Shown here one piece after another: positions 1 to 7,804 of a DNA stretch of 36,091 bases (position 1 is the first letter of the stretch; each line of letters opens with the position of its first letter). Below the pieces are notes generated by a model. That model saw only the letters and a list, made by a program, of their open reading frames with translations. It searched no databases and was not told the origin of the DNA. Where the stretch lies: IMG/VR virus record IMGVR_UViG_3300032291_000263, positions 1 to 36,091 of that record. One strand, given 5' to 3'. A program made the translations under genes and the position numbers. The stretch comes from a virus.

Positions 1-1
1 A

Positions 2-679
2 GGCATGAAAGGTCTGTTCAATCCTACAGACACTATCAGCAAGCAATTCAAGAACGGCATGATGGGCACTGGCGTGTTGGGCTTTGACGAGATCAACATG
101 TCTCAGTCTATCAAGCAACACACAACTGGCTCTCGCGTTGCCACCGGCAACTCTGTGACCACCACTGTGACTTCTCAAGGTGCTTCTAGCATTGCTTTGA
201 CTATCGGCTCTGGCCTGACAGTTAAAGCCGGTGACGTGTTCACTGTTGCTGATTGCTTCGCTGTGAACCCACAGACCCGTGAATCCACTGGTTCGTTGTT
301 CCAGTTCGTTGCTTTGGCTGACGCCACTGCCAGCGGCACTGCAATTGTTGTGAACGTTGCTCCTATCTACACTGCCGCCAATGCTTTGGCTACCGTTGAC
401 AGCTTCCCTGTCTCTGGTAAGGCTGTTGTGTTCGTAGGCGCTGCTTCTAGCCAGTACGCACAGAACTTGGTCTACCACAAGGACGCCATCACCTTCGCAA
501 CTGCTGACTTGCTGTTGCCACAAGGTGTTGACATGGCTGCTCGCGCAGTCCACAACGGTATCTCTTTGCGTGTCGTGCGTCAGTATGACATCAACAATGA
601 CCGTATGCCTTGCCGTATTGACGTTTTGTACGGCTTCAACACGATCCGCCCACAAATGGGCTGCCGTATCTGGGGCTAA
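2..679 (+). CDS. Major capsid (coat) protein, P22 coat family, C-terminal part
   Basis: This is the C-terminal 226 codons of the coat protein that forms the head shell. The frame is open from base 2 and the first in-frame ATG at 5 is internal, because the text before and after it reads like the P22-coat family (KGLFNPTDTISKQF, then a threonine-rich beta region, ending MGCRIWG). The N-terminal 97 codons are at the other end of the window (35800-36091). Base 36091 followed directly by base 1 would shift frame and hit a stop, so sequence is missing between them. P22 coat is about 430 residues; 97 plus 226 leaves roughly 100 missing if the length is typical. Family assignment is from recognised sequence style; the gap size is inferred. 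Confidence 0.88.
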   Translation, partial: GMKGLFNPTDTISKQFKNGMMGTGVLGFDEINMSQSIKQHTTGSRVATGNSVTTTVTSQGASSIALTIGSGLTVKAGDVFTVADCFAVNPQTRESTGSLFQFVALADATASGTAIVVNVAPIYTAANALATVDSFPVSGKAVVFVGAASSQYAQNLVYHKDAITFATADLLLPQGVDMAARAVHNGISLRVVRQYDINNDRMPCRIDVLYGFNTIRPQMGCRIWG

Positions 680-685
680 TTGATT

Positions 686-699
686 GGGGCTTCGGCCCC
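686..699 (+). terminator. UUCG-capped hairpin after the coat gene
   Basis: A perfect 5-bp GC stem (GGGGC/GCCCC) with a TTCG tetraloop starts seven bases after the coat stop codon. The following bases are not a clean T-run, so it may be a partial terminator or an mRNA 3'-end stabiliser. Confidence 0.6.
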
Positions 700-732
700 T
701 ATCTCTGTTATTAACATTGAAAGGAAATTATC

Positions 733-1140
733 ATGGCATTACCTAATGGCGCAGGCGGTTATCAAATTGGTGACGGCAACCTGACAGAAGCACAACTGAC
801 GGTTCAAACTATTCCTACAACCTTGACTGGCGACACCACGTTGACCGCTGATCAAGTGGTTGTTGGTTTGGTTGTTTGCAACAAAGGCAGCGATGCTACA
901 TTGACCGTGACTCTGCCCACAGCAGCGTTGCTCGATGCAGCCGTTCCTAGCGCAAAAGTTGGCTCTGCTTTTGAGTTGACTATCTGCAACAACAACAACA
1001 CCGGCGCTTCGTCTACTGTTCCTGTCACCACAGGCACTGGTATCACGATCTTCGGTTCTGTGACTGTTCCACGTTTCGGCGCACACACATACCGTTTTGT
1101 GCGTACCGGTGACGCTGCCTACTCGGCCTTCTTGAAGTAA
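733..1140 (+). CDS. Small structural protein, possible head decoration protein
   Basis: A 135-residue protein starts at ATG 733 after a good AAAGGAA ribosome site. It is rich in Thr, Val, Gly and Ala, has no charged clusters and reads like a single beta-sandwich domain, with an alternating valine/threonine pattern in the middle and a TVPRFGAHTYRFV stretch near the end. It sits directly after the coat gene, between two hairpins. I do not recognise a named family. Position and composition suggest a virion surface or decoration protein, which is an inference. Confidence 0.75.
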   Translation: MALPNGAGGYQIGDGNLTEAQLTVQTIPTTLTGDTTLTADQVVVGLVVCNKGSDATLTVTLPTAALLDAAVPSAKVGSAFELTICNNNNTGASSTVPVTTGTGITIFGSVTVPRFGAHTYRFVRTGDAAYSAFLK

Positions 1141-1143
1141 ACA

Positions 1144-1167
1144 ATGGGGGCTTCGGCCCTCATTTTT
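1144..1167 (+). terminator. Intrinsic terminator, UUCG loop plus T-run
   Basis: An 8-bp stem with one G:T pair (ATGGGGGC with GCCCTCAT) encloses a TTCG loop and is followed by TTTTT at 1163-1167. This is the best formed of the three rightward hairpins in this module. It starts four bases after the preceding stop codon and 13 bases before the next gene's start. Confidence 0.72.
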
Positions 1168-1179
1168 AAAGGAACAATT

Positions 1180-1593
1180 ATGACCTCTAATACCAAACCA
1201 ATTGGTGTTGCTTTTGAAGACCAAGACATCATTGGGTCTAACTTTGTACTGTCTGGTGGCGAGTTGGGCTACACCGCAGAAGCAAGCGGCACAGTGACTC
1301 AATTGACAGACAAGTCCACAGGGGTAACTCTGAACAAGTCTGCTGGTCAGATCACTACAAACAACGCTGCGTTGGCTAACGCCACAAACGTCACGTTCAC
1401 TTTGACTAACAGCACAATCAGCGCAAAAGACGTTATTATTTTAAGCGTGTCTTCTGGCGCTACTGCTGGTGCTTACAATTGCTGGATTTCTAGCAAGGCT
1501 ACTGGAAGTTGCACAATCACATTGCGTAACATTTCAGCCAGCCCGCTGTCTGAAGCTGTTGTGATTAACTTTGCAGTTATCCACGTTCTGTAA
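1180..1593 (+). CDS. Small virion-associated beta protein
   Basis: A 137-residue protein. I take ATG 1180 as the start because AAAGGAAC precedes it; the upstream ATG at 1144 would translate through the terminator hairpin. The sequence is Ser/Thr/Ala-rich with a repeated beta pattern (LTNSTISAKDVIILSVSSG) and ends in hydrophobic strands. It resembles the many small beta-sandwich proteins found beside phage coat genes. No named family recognised. It is flanked by hairpins on both sides, which suggests its dosage is tuned separately. Confidence 0.72.
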   Translation: MTSNTKPIGVAFEDQDIIGSNFVLSGGELGYTAEASGTVTQLTDKSTGVTLNKSAGQITTNNAALANATNVTFTLTNSTISAKDVIILSVSSGATAGAYNCWISSKATGSCTITLRNISASPLSEAVVINFAVIHVL

Positions 1594-1597
1594 ACCA

Positions 1598-1620
1598 AAT
1601 GGGGGCTAATCACCCCCATT
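1598..1620 (+). terminator. Hairpin between structural genes
   Basis: An 8-bp perfect stem (AATGGGGG with CCCCCATT) encloses a 7-nt loop four bases after the stop codon at 1593. The tail is only T/A-rich, so termination is probably partial. Confidence 0.58.
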
Positions 1621-1628
1621 CTTAAATT

Positions 1629-1814
1629 ATGATCATTTATCTTGAACATCCCGAACATGGCGCCAAAGTGGCGACTATGGATTTAGAAGCTGAGATGGAT
1701 GAAAGAAATGGCTGGACTCGTTATAATCCAGACACGCCTTCTGAAACTGAAGAAGCGGCTCCCGTGAACGTGCTGGAAGTTAAACGCCGTAGAAAAACCA
1801 CTGCAGAGGTTTAA
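1629..1814 (+). CDS. Small hypothetical protein of the head-tail cassette
   Basis: A 61-residue protein beginning MIIYLEHPEHGAKVA with an acidic middle (DLEAEMDERNGW) and a basic tail (VKRRRKTTAEV). Short proteins of this style sit just before the gp4-like gene in many podophage head modules, but I know of no assigned function. It ends two bases before the next start. The separation of acidic and basic parts would suit a protein-protein linker or assembly factor; that is speculation. Confidence 0.7.
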   Translation: MIIYLEHPEHGAKVATMDLEAEMDERNGWTRYNPDTPSETEEAAPVNVLEVKRRRKTTAEV

Positions 1815-1816
1815 AA

Positions 1817-2530
1817 ATGACAACGTACACCGCTGGCCAACAAATCGAACGGGCGCTTAGACTTCTCGGTGTGCTTGCTGAAGGTGAAACGCCCTCTGCG
1901 GCTACGTCACAAGACGCCTTGATGGCGTTCAATCAAATGATTGATTCGTGGAACACAGAGCGTTTAGCCGTGTTTTGCACACAAGATCAAGTCTTTACAT
2001 GGCCAGCAGGCTTAATTAGCCGCACCCTTGGCCCAACTGGTGACTTTGTTGGCCTTCGCCCCATTTTGCTTGATGACGCTACATACTTTAAAGCAAACAA
2101 CGGCGTGTCTTATGGCATCAAAATGATTAACCAACAGCAGTACAACGGTATTGCTGTTAAGACCGTAACGTCCACCTACCCACAAGTGATGTGGGTCAAC
2201 ATGACGTTTCCTGATATTGAGATATATCTCTATCCAAGGCCAACGCAAGACTTGGAATTTCACTTTGTATCGGTTGAAGAGCTAAACCGCCCCGCCACGC
2301 TATCCACGGTGCTGTACTACCCACCAGGCTATCTGCGGGCGTTTACATACAACTTGGCCATGGAGTTTGCCCCTGAGTTTGGCGTTGAGCCAAGCCCACA
2401 AGTGCAGCGCATTGCGATGACTTCTAAGCGTGACCTCAAACGCATCAACAACCCTGATGATGTGATGGCACTGCCTTACGCATTGGTGGCCAACCGCCAG
2501 CGTTTCAACATCTATGCCGGTAACTACTAA
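1817..2530 (+). CDS. Head-completion / tail accessory factor, P22 gp4-like
   Basis: A 237-residue protein with the N-terminal helical signature of the P22 gp4 family: GQQIERALRLLGV, then QDALMAFNQMIDSWN and a strand segment. In P22, gp4 binds below the portal after packaging, starts tail assembly and helps hold DNA inside. P22 gp4 is 166 residues, so this member is longer, with an extra C-terminal half that ends in a helical region. Start at ATG 1817 has GAGG seven bases upstream. It is followed by a gp10-like gene in TAATG overlap, the same order as in P22. Confidence 0.82.
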   Translation: MTTYTAGQQIERALRLLGVLAEGETPSAATSQDALMAFNQMIDSWNTERLAVFCTQDQVFTWPAGLISRTLGPTGDFVGLRPILLDDATYFKANNGVSYGIKMINQQQYNGIAVKTVTSTYPQVMWVNMTFPDIEIYLYPRPTQDLEFHFVSVEELNRPATLSTVLYYPPGYLRAFTYNLAMEFAPEFGVEPSPQVQRIAMTSKRDLKRINNPDDVMALPYALVANRQRFNIYAGNY

Positions 2531-3969
2531 TGAAGACGCCGATTCTTGGCTCTACTTATGTAGCGCGTTCTGTCAATGCGGCAGACGCTCGGATGGTCAA
2601 TCTGTTTCCAGAGATCGTCCCAGAGGCTGGTAAAGAGCCTGCATTCCTAAACCGCGCCCCTGGCCTCAAACTGCTTAACACCATTGGCAACGGCCCGATC
2701 CGTGGCTTGTGGGCGTTCTCGTCTAGCGACAGCACAGCCTTTGTTGTTTCTGGCACACAACTGTACAAGATCACCACATCGTATACCGCCACGCTAATTG
2801 GCACGGTGGCCGGCACTGGCCCCGTCAGTTTGGCTGACAACGGCACGCAGCTGTTCATTGCGGCCAATGGCCCCAGCTACATTTATAACAACACGACAAA
2901 CGCCTTTGGCCAGATCACTGATCTGGACTTCCCAGGCGCTGTGACTGTCTGCTATCTGGACGGCTATTTTGTGTTCAACGAACCAAACAGCCAGAAGCTG
3001 TGGATTACTGCACTGCTAGACGGCACATCCATTGACCCGCTTGAGTTTGCCAGCACTGAAGGCTCGCCTGACGGCTTGGTGGCCGTGGCCGCCAACTTCC
3101 GCGAGGTCTGGGCGTTTGGCACTAACTCAATTGAAGTCTGGTATGACTCTGGCGCAACCGACTTCCCATTACAGCGCATCCAAGGCGCGTTTAACGAGTT
3201 GGGCTGTGCTGCCCCTTACTCTGTGGCCAAGATGGACAATGGCTTGTTCTGGCTTGGCCGTGACCGCCGTGGTGAGGGTATTGTCTACCGCGCCAACGGC
3301 TACACCGGCGTTCGCATTTCCACACACGCTGTTGAGTGGCAAATCCAACAATACGATGATATATCGGACGCTATTGCGTACACATATCAGCAAGACGGCC
3401 ACAGCTTTTATGTACTGGTTTTCCCTAGTGCTAACACCACTTGGGTTTATGATGCAGCCACACAAGCCTGGCATGAGCGTGCAGGGTTTACTGACGGCAA
3501 CTTTACACGCCACCGTGGCAACTGCCAGATGGCGTTTAACAACAAAATTGTTGTGGGCGACTTTGAGAACGGCAACATCTATGCGTTTGACTTGGATGAC
3601 TATTCCGACAACGGTGGCATCCAAAAGTGGCTGCGTTCATGGCGCGCGCTACCGACTGGCCAGAACAATCTGCGCCGCACGGCCCAACACACACTGCAAC
3701 TTGACTGCGAATCTGGCGTTGGCCTAAATCTTGGTCAGGGCAGTAATCCTCAAGTCATGCTCCGCTTCTCAGATGATGGTGGTCATACATGGTCTAACGA
3801 ACATTGGAAGTCCATGGGCAAGATTGGCGAGTACTACAAGCGCGTGCTGTGGCGCAGGCTTGGCATGACAACTAAGTTGCGTGACCGTGTTTATGAAGTG
3901 TCTGGCACTGACCCTGTGAAGATTGCAATCATGGGCGCAGAACTTATTCTGAGTCCAACGAATGCCTAG
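2530..3969 (+). CDS. Packaged-DNA stabilisation protein, P22 gp10-like tail hub
   Basis: A 479-residue protein (P22 gp10 is 472) with the family opening GSTYVARSVNAADARMVNLFPEI. The body is a series of beta repeats with aromatic/Gly turns (AFGTNSIEVWYDSG, GLFWLGRDRRGEGIVYRANG), consistent with a propeller-like hub. In P22, gp10 joins gp4 to the needle and plugs the exit channel. The start codon overlaps the upstream stop (TAATG) and the stop overlaps the next gene by 8 bases, so the three tail genes are coupled. Confidence 0.85.
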   Translation: MKTPILGSTYVARSVNAADARMVNLFPEIVPEAGKEPAFLNRAPGLKLLNTIGNGPIRGLWAFSSSDSTAFVVSGTQLYKITTSYTATLIGTVAGTGPVSLADNGTQLFIAANGPSYIYNNTTNAFGQITDLDFPGAVTVCYLDGYFVFNEPNSQKLWITALLDGTSIDPLEFASTEGSPDGLVAVAANFREVWAFGTNSIEVWYDSGATDFPLQRIQGAFNELGCAAPYSVAKMDNGLFWLGRDRRGEGIVYRANGYTGVRISTHAVEWQIQQYDDISDAIAYTYQQDGHSFYVLVFPSANTTWVYDAATQAWHERAGFTDGNFTRHRGNCQMAFNNKIVVGDFENGNIYAFDLDDYSDNGGIQKWLRSWRALPTGQNNLRRTAQHTLQLDCESGVGLNLGQGSNPQVMLRFSDDGGHTWSNEHWKSMGKIGEYYKRVLWRRLGMTTKLRDRVYEVSGTDPVKIAIMGAELILSPTNA

Positions 3970-4654
3970 CCCTAACGCTACGCCAACGCCGATCACGCCG
4001 CCACGGGTGCCGTTGATTGACCCTCGCACGGGTTTGATTGACCGCGCTTGGTACATGTTCTTTTTGTCGTTGCTAGATGCCGCCACGATTGTGGATGATG
4101 GTAATCTTGGCCCTGACTCCATATCTTTGATTGCGTCTTACGATGCGGCTTTGCTCTCGGTCAATCAGGAGTTGCAGACCCTACCGCCAGTGGTCACCTT
4201 ACCAATTCCTGACGTATTAACTGACTGCTGCTCGGCCTTAGAGTCCCAAGTGGCCGAAATGCAAAAGCAGATCGAGGCGTTGCAAGTGCAACCGATTGTT
4301 GACACCGCAGCTATCACTGCCGCCATTAGCGCCGCATCATCAGCGCCTGTTACCAAGACCGCTGACTTTACGGTAGCTGACAATGAGACTTGGATTATTA
4401 ACAACAAGTCAGGCTCGACATGTACGGTAACTTTGCCCACAGCAAGCGCATGGACTGGTAGGTATCTGACTTTTAAGAATTTGCAGGCTCAGACCTTGGT
4501 GTCTGCGTCTAGCAATGTTGTGTTAATTGACGGCACAGTCGCTGGCACAGCAATCCTCTTGGCAGTTGTAGGAAATTGGGCGACAATGGTGTCTGACGGC
4601 ACTAATTGGGTCATCATGCAACAAGCCGCTAACAATTGCCTCTTATTGGAGTAA
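3962..4654 (+). CDS. Probable tail needle or plug protein (gp26 position)
   Basis: A 230-residue protein. The N-terminus is proline-rich (PTPITPPRVPLIDPRTGLIDRAWY), a motif common in phage tail proteins that dock on the hub. Residues about 88-105 form a short coiled coil (SALESQVAEMQKQIEALQ). The C-terminal 100 residues look like a beta tip domain with repeated strand pattern and a TNWVIMQQ ending. P22 gp26 is 233 residues, follows gp10 and is a trimeric coiled-coil needle. Length, position and the coiled coil agree, but I see no clear sequence similarity and the coil is short. A short fibre is the alternative. Confidence 0.6.
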   Translation: MPSPNATPTPITPPRVPLIDPRTGLIDRAWYMFFLSLLDAATIVDDGNLGPDSISLIASYDAALLSVNQELQTLPPVVTLPIPDVLTDCCSALESQVAEMQKQIEALQVQPIVDTAAITAAISAASSAPVTKTADFTVADNETWIINNKSGSTCTVTLPTASAWTGRYLTFKNLQAQTLVSASSNVVLIDGTVAGTAILLAVVGNWATMVSDGTNWVIMQQAANNCLLLE

Positions 4655-4657
4655 ACC

Positions 4658-4993
4658 ATGACAGTCACCGTCAAAGTCCTCGTACCGGCTAAATTTGCCG
4701 AAAACGCTCAAACAACCCAGTACACCGCGACTGGCGTTACGGCCATCATCGACAAATTCACCGCAACTAACATCAGCGCGTCTGCCGCTACGATCAGCGT
4801 CAACTTGGTCACATCCGCAGGCTCTGCCGGTAACACCAACTTGATCACCAAGACCAAGACCTTGCAGGCGTCTGAGGTCTATACGTTCCCTGAACTGGTT
4901 GGCCAAGTGCTTGGCGTGGGCGACTTTATCAGTACAATTGCAGGCACAGCCAGCGCAATCAACATTCGCGTTTCTGGGCGTGAGGTGACCTAA
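4658..4993 (+). CDS. Small virion beta-domain protein
   Basis: A 111-residue protein, almost wholly beta in pattern: MTVTVKVLVPAKFA, then TNISASAATISVNLV and INIRVSGREVT. It carries few charges and no cysteines. It lies between the needle-like gene and the SET-domain gene, three bases after the former, and overlaps the latter as TAATG. Similar short proteins occur in tail modules of podophages; I do not know a name for the family. A tail-tip or fibre accessory role is an inference from context. Confidence 0.7.
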   Translation: MTVTVKVLVPAKFAENAQTTQYTATGVTAIIDKFTATNISASAATISVNLVTSAGSAGNTNLITKTKTLQASEVYTFPELVGQVLGVGDFISTIAGTASAINIRVSGREVT

Positions 4994-5841
4994 TGCGTGT
5001 AACCTACGGCAAAGGTTTTGCACCAGCTTTGTCCATGACGGGCAAGGTTTTGGCGTTGCAGAATGAACTTTTAAAAATGCCGCAGGCCAACATTGTTACC
5101 GAGCATATTTTTAAGCCAGGTGTTTACGAGCGCAAGATTACGATTCCAGCTTGGACTGTTTTGACTGGCGCAGAACATAAGACGCCCTACCACGTCCGAG
5201 TCGAAAAGGGTACGATTGCAGTCAACACAGATGACGGCGTTAAAGTGTTTACTGGCCCATGCGACTTTCCCGCCAAGGCTGGAATGCAACGCGCAGGCCG
5301 TGTGTTTGAAGAAGAAGTGGTTTGGGTGGACGTGTACGACAACCCAGACGACTGCAATGATTTGGCAGTGCTAGAAGACCGTTTGTATGTCGTGCCTGCT
5401 TGTGGCCTTGCCGACAGCCGGACTGACGTACAAAGAGCGCAGATTGATTACGGCGCCTTTCTTTATCAGATCGGTATGACTCAGAATGAAATGGACACGA
5501 TTGTCCATAACGAGTCTGATTTGATGGAGATGCCTGAAGGCGTAGCTGTGGAATTGCGCGATTCGCCGATCCACGGCAAGGGGTTGTTTGCAACCCGCAA
5601 TTTTGAGGCAGGGGAAGTTGTTTGCCCAGGCCGAGTGGATGGTAAAAGAACCCCAGGCGGGCGCTTTATCAATCACTCATTTAACTGCAATATCAGACCC
5701 GAAAAAGTAGGGGATGACATTTATGCAATTGCTGCGCGTAAAATATGCGCTGGCGATGAATTACTGGTAGATTACAGAGCATCAATGCGAGTCAATTTTG
5801 GACTCACGTTACAAGGAGAATTGCCATGTCTGGATGGGTAG
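4993..5841 (+). CDS. Cupin-like plus SET-domain lysine methyltransferase fusion
   Basis: A 282-residue two-domain protein. Residues about 38-116 form a cupin-like beta barrel (ITIPAWTVLTGAEHKTPYH, GTIAVNTDDGVKVFTG), with His62 and His67 but without the full metal-binding set. Residues about 186-263 are a compact SET domain: IHGKGLFA at 193-200 (SAM-binding loop), RFINHS at 224-229 (the NH motif of the active site) and GDELLVDY at 254-261, whose last Tyr is the catalytic residue in SET enzymes. Pre- and post-SET zinc cysteines are absent. SET proteins transfer methyl groups from SAM to lysine. The gene lies inside the virion cassette, overlapping both neighbours, so the substrate may be a phage or host protein; none is shown by the sequence. 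Confidence 0.85.
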   Translation: MRVTYGKGFAPALSMTGKVLALQNELLKMPQANIVTEHIFKPGVYERKITIPAWTVLTGAEHKTPYHVRVEKGTIAVNTDDGVKVFTGPCDFPAKAGMQRAGRVFEEEVVWVDVYDNPDDCNDLAVLEDRLYVVPACGLADSRTDVQRAQIDYGAFLYQIGMTQNEMDTIVHNESDLMEMPEGVAVELRDSPIHGKGLFATRNFEAGEVVCPGRVDGKRTPGGRFINHSFNCNIRPEKVGDDIYAIAARKICAGDELLVDYRASMRVNFGLTLQGELPCLDG

Positions 5842-6527
5842 CAGGAGCCACGGTTGTTAGTAGTTTAGTAGGCGCACGCACAGCAAAAAAAGCTGGAGAA
5901 ACGCAAGCAGCTGCGGCTGACCGCGCTTCTGAACTTCAAAAAGAACAGTTTGAACGGCAAGTAGAGCTACAAGCCCCGTTCCGTGAGGCAGGCGTCCGCG
6001 CGTTGCCAGAACTGGAAGCAGCCTCTAGATACACGCCGTTTGGCATGGGTCAGTTTCAGCAAGACCCAGGCTACGGATTTCGTTTGGCGGAAGGCCAAAA
6101 AGCTCTTGACCGCCAAGCCGCCGCCCGTGGCGGTTTAATATCTGGTGGCGCGTTAAAAGCCGCACAACGCTACGGCCAAGAAATGGGTAGCCAAGAATAC
6201 ACAAACGCTTTTAATCGTTACCAGATTGAACGCAACGCTAGACTTAACCCGTTGCAATCTTTGGCTGGTTTTGGTCAAACTTCTGTAAATCAACTAGGCC
6301 AAGCTGGTCAGAACTACGCATCCAATGTTGGCAATCTAATGACTGGCGGTGCAGCGGCTCAAGCAGCTGGTCAAGTAGGCGCTGCCAATGCAATTACTGG
6401 CGGTTTGGGTACTTACTTAAATTACTCTCAAAATAATGCTTTGCTTAACGCATTAAAAAATCGTGGCTCTACTTATAGTGGGCCATCAAATGCGGCCATT
6501 GAGCGACAAATTTACGGAGAAGATTAA
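5826..6527 (+). CDS. Probable ejection (internal virion) protein 1
   Basis: A 233-residue protein of a type common in podophage ejection modules. The N-terminus has a short hydrophobic stretch (WVAGATVVSSLVGA), then a helical Ala/Gln/Glu-rich region and the motif RQVELQAPFREAGVRAL. The C-terminal half is Gly/Ala/Gln-rich and of low complexity. In P22-like phages three such proteins leave the head with the DNA and form a conduit through the envelope. It overlaps the SET gene by 16 bases and is followed two bases later by the next ejection gene. The start has AAGGAGAAT upstream at 5811-5820. Confidence 0.78.
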   Translation: MSGWVAGATVVSSLVGARTAKKAGETQAAAADRASELQKEQFERQVELQAPFREAGVRALPELEAASRYTPFGMGQFQQDPGYGFRLAEGQKALDRQAAARGGLISGGALKAAQRYGQEMGSQEYTNAFNRYQIERNARLNPLQSLAGFGQTSVNQLGQAGQNYASNVGNLMTGGAAAQAAGQVGAANAITGGLGTYLNYSQNNALLNALKNRGSTYSGPSNAAIERQIYGED

Positions 6528-6529
6528 CT

Positions 6530-7804
6530 ATGGCACTTAATCCAAACATTGCTCTTGGCGTTAGGCCACTTGAGGTTCCTAATCAGTTGGCGCAGTACGG
6601 TCAAATGCAACAAATCATGGCCGCACAAGACGCGCAACAACTTAACGCTCTTAAAATGCAAGAGGCGCAAGCGGGGCTAGAAGAACGCAACAAATTACGC
6701 GCGTTAAACCCCGCAGCGGCTGATTACGAGGCACAACTTTTTAAAGTTAACCCTCAGCTAGGCATCAGCTATCGCAAAGAAAGAGCCACTACTGAAGCGC
6801 AAGAAGCTGCCAAAACTAAATCTCTAGCCGAAGCGGCAGCGGCGAAACAAAAAATGATGGGTCAAGCATACCGCGACATTAGTGGTCGCCCTTCAGACGC
6901 TAATATCACCGCGCATTTGGAAGATGTTGCAGAGTCAACGTTGTATAGCGATGCTGAAAAAGCGTCCATTACAAAACGAGGGCTTGACCTTTTAGCAATG
7001 CCGTTTGCAGAGCGCCAGATGTTTTTGGCACAGCAAGGCGCTAGTGCAAGCGAATTGAAACCCTCAACGCAAACAGTCAACCGCGCCGGTGCTACGGACA
7101 TTGTGCGGGTGCCTGCCTTTAGCGGCGCGCCCGCCACAGTTGGCACTTACGCAGATGTACCTTTGCCCGCTAACGTGCAAGCGCAAAAGATACAGATCGC
7201 CCGCGAAAGCCGCCCACCGCGCGCTGAACCAGCACCTCGCACGCAACAAGTAACGATGAGCGACGGCACGTTGGGTATTATGAACATGGATACCGGCGTG
7301 GTTACGCCTAGTACTATGGCTGGCGCTCCCGTTAAAGGTAAGCCGTCAGCGTTTGCAGAAAAGACTGCGGCGCAAAAAGTGCAAATGGGTAAAGACCTTA
7401 ACTTTGCGATTACACAACTAAGTGACATCACAAAAGATGGTGGTTTGATTGACCAATCTACTGGTAGCGGTATAGGTCGAGGCGTTGACATCGGCGCAGG
7501 ACTTTTTGGCCAAGCAACAAAAGGTGCAATCGCCATTGGAAAGATTGCGCCAGTTGCAGATTTAGTGCTAAAAATGGTTCCTCGATTTGAAGGCCCGCAA
7601 TCAAATAAAGACACTCAATCTTACAAAGAAGCCGCTGGTCAATTAGCAGATCCTACATTGCCAACAGCAATCAGAAAAGAAGCAGGTAAAACTGTTCTTC
7701 GTTTGATGAAAGAACGTCAAGGTCAATTTGTAACATCTGACATGGCTGTTGAAGGCGTGGGCGGTGGCGGCGGTGGCGTTGTTGAATTTGGGAGTCTAAA
7801 ATAA
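6530..7804 (+). CDS. Probable ejection (internal virion) protein 2
   Basis: A 424-residue protein with long helical, Ala/Gln/Glu/Lys-rich stretches in residues 20-110, a Pro/Arg-rich linker near residues 222-240 (RESRPPRAEPAPRTQQ) and a helical C-terminal domain that contains one apolar segment near residue 330. It ends in a run of six glycines followed by VVEFGSLK. No enzymatic motif seen. Its place as the middle of three ejection-type genes, with the stop and the next ATG overlapping as TAATG, supports a channel-forming internal virion role. Confidence 0.72.
   Translation: MALNPNIALGVRPLEVPNQLAQYGQMQQIMAAQDAQQLNALKMQEAQAGLEERNKLRALNPAAADYEAQLFKVNPQLGISYRKERATTEAQEAAKTKSLAEAAAAKQKMMGQAYRDISGRPSDANITAHLEDVAESTLYSDAEKASITKRGLDLLAMPFAERQMFLAQQGASASELKPSTQTVNRAGATDIVRVPAFSGAPATVGTYADVPLPANVQAQKIQIARESRPPRAEPAPRTQQVTMSDGTLGIMNMDTGVVTPSTMAGAPVKGKPSAFAEKTAAQKVQMGKDLNFAITQLSDITKDGGLIDQSTGSGIGRGVDIGAGLFGQATKGAIAIGKIAPVADLVLKMVPRFEGPQSNKDTQSYKEAAGQLADPTLPTAIRKEAGKTVLRLMKERQGQFVTSDMAVEGVGGGGGGVVEFGSLK

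Noticed and set aside
739-1302. 187-codon leftward frame over the first small structural genes
   Set aside because: It crosses two rightward genes and the terminator between them; its composition is Cys/Arg/Ser-rich noise.
3032-3727. 231-codon frame within the gp10-like gene
   Set aside because: It lies in another frame of a well-supported gene and has low-complexity, Trp/Arg/Leu-rich text typical of shadow frames.
5249-5676. Leftward frames over the SET-domain gene
   Set aside because: The rightward frame carries all SET motifs and is coupled to both neighbours; the leftward frames have no ribosome sites.
5811-5841. Frameshift fusion of the SET gene with the ejection gene
   Set aside because: The 16-base overlap has its own ribosome site (AAGGAGAAT) and no slippery heptamer, so two separate starts are simpler.
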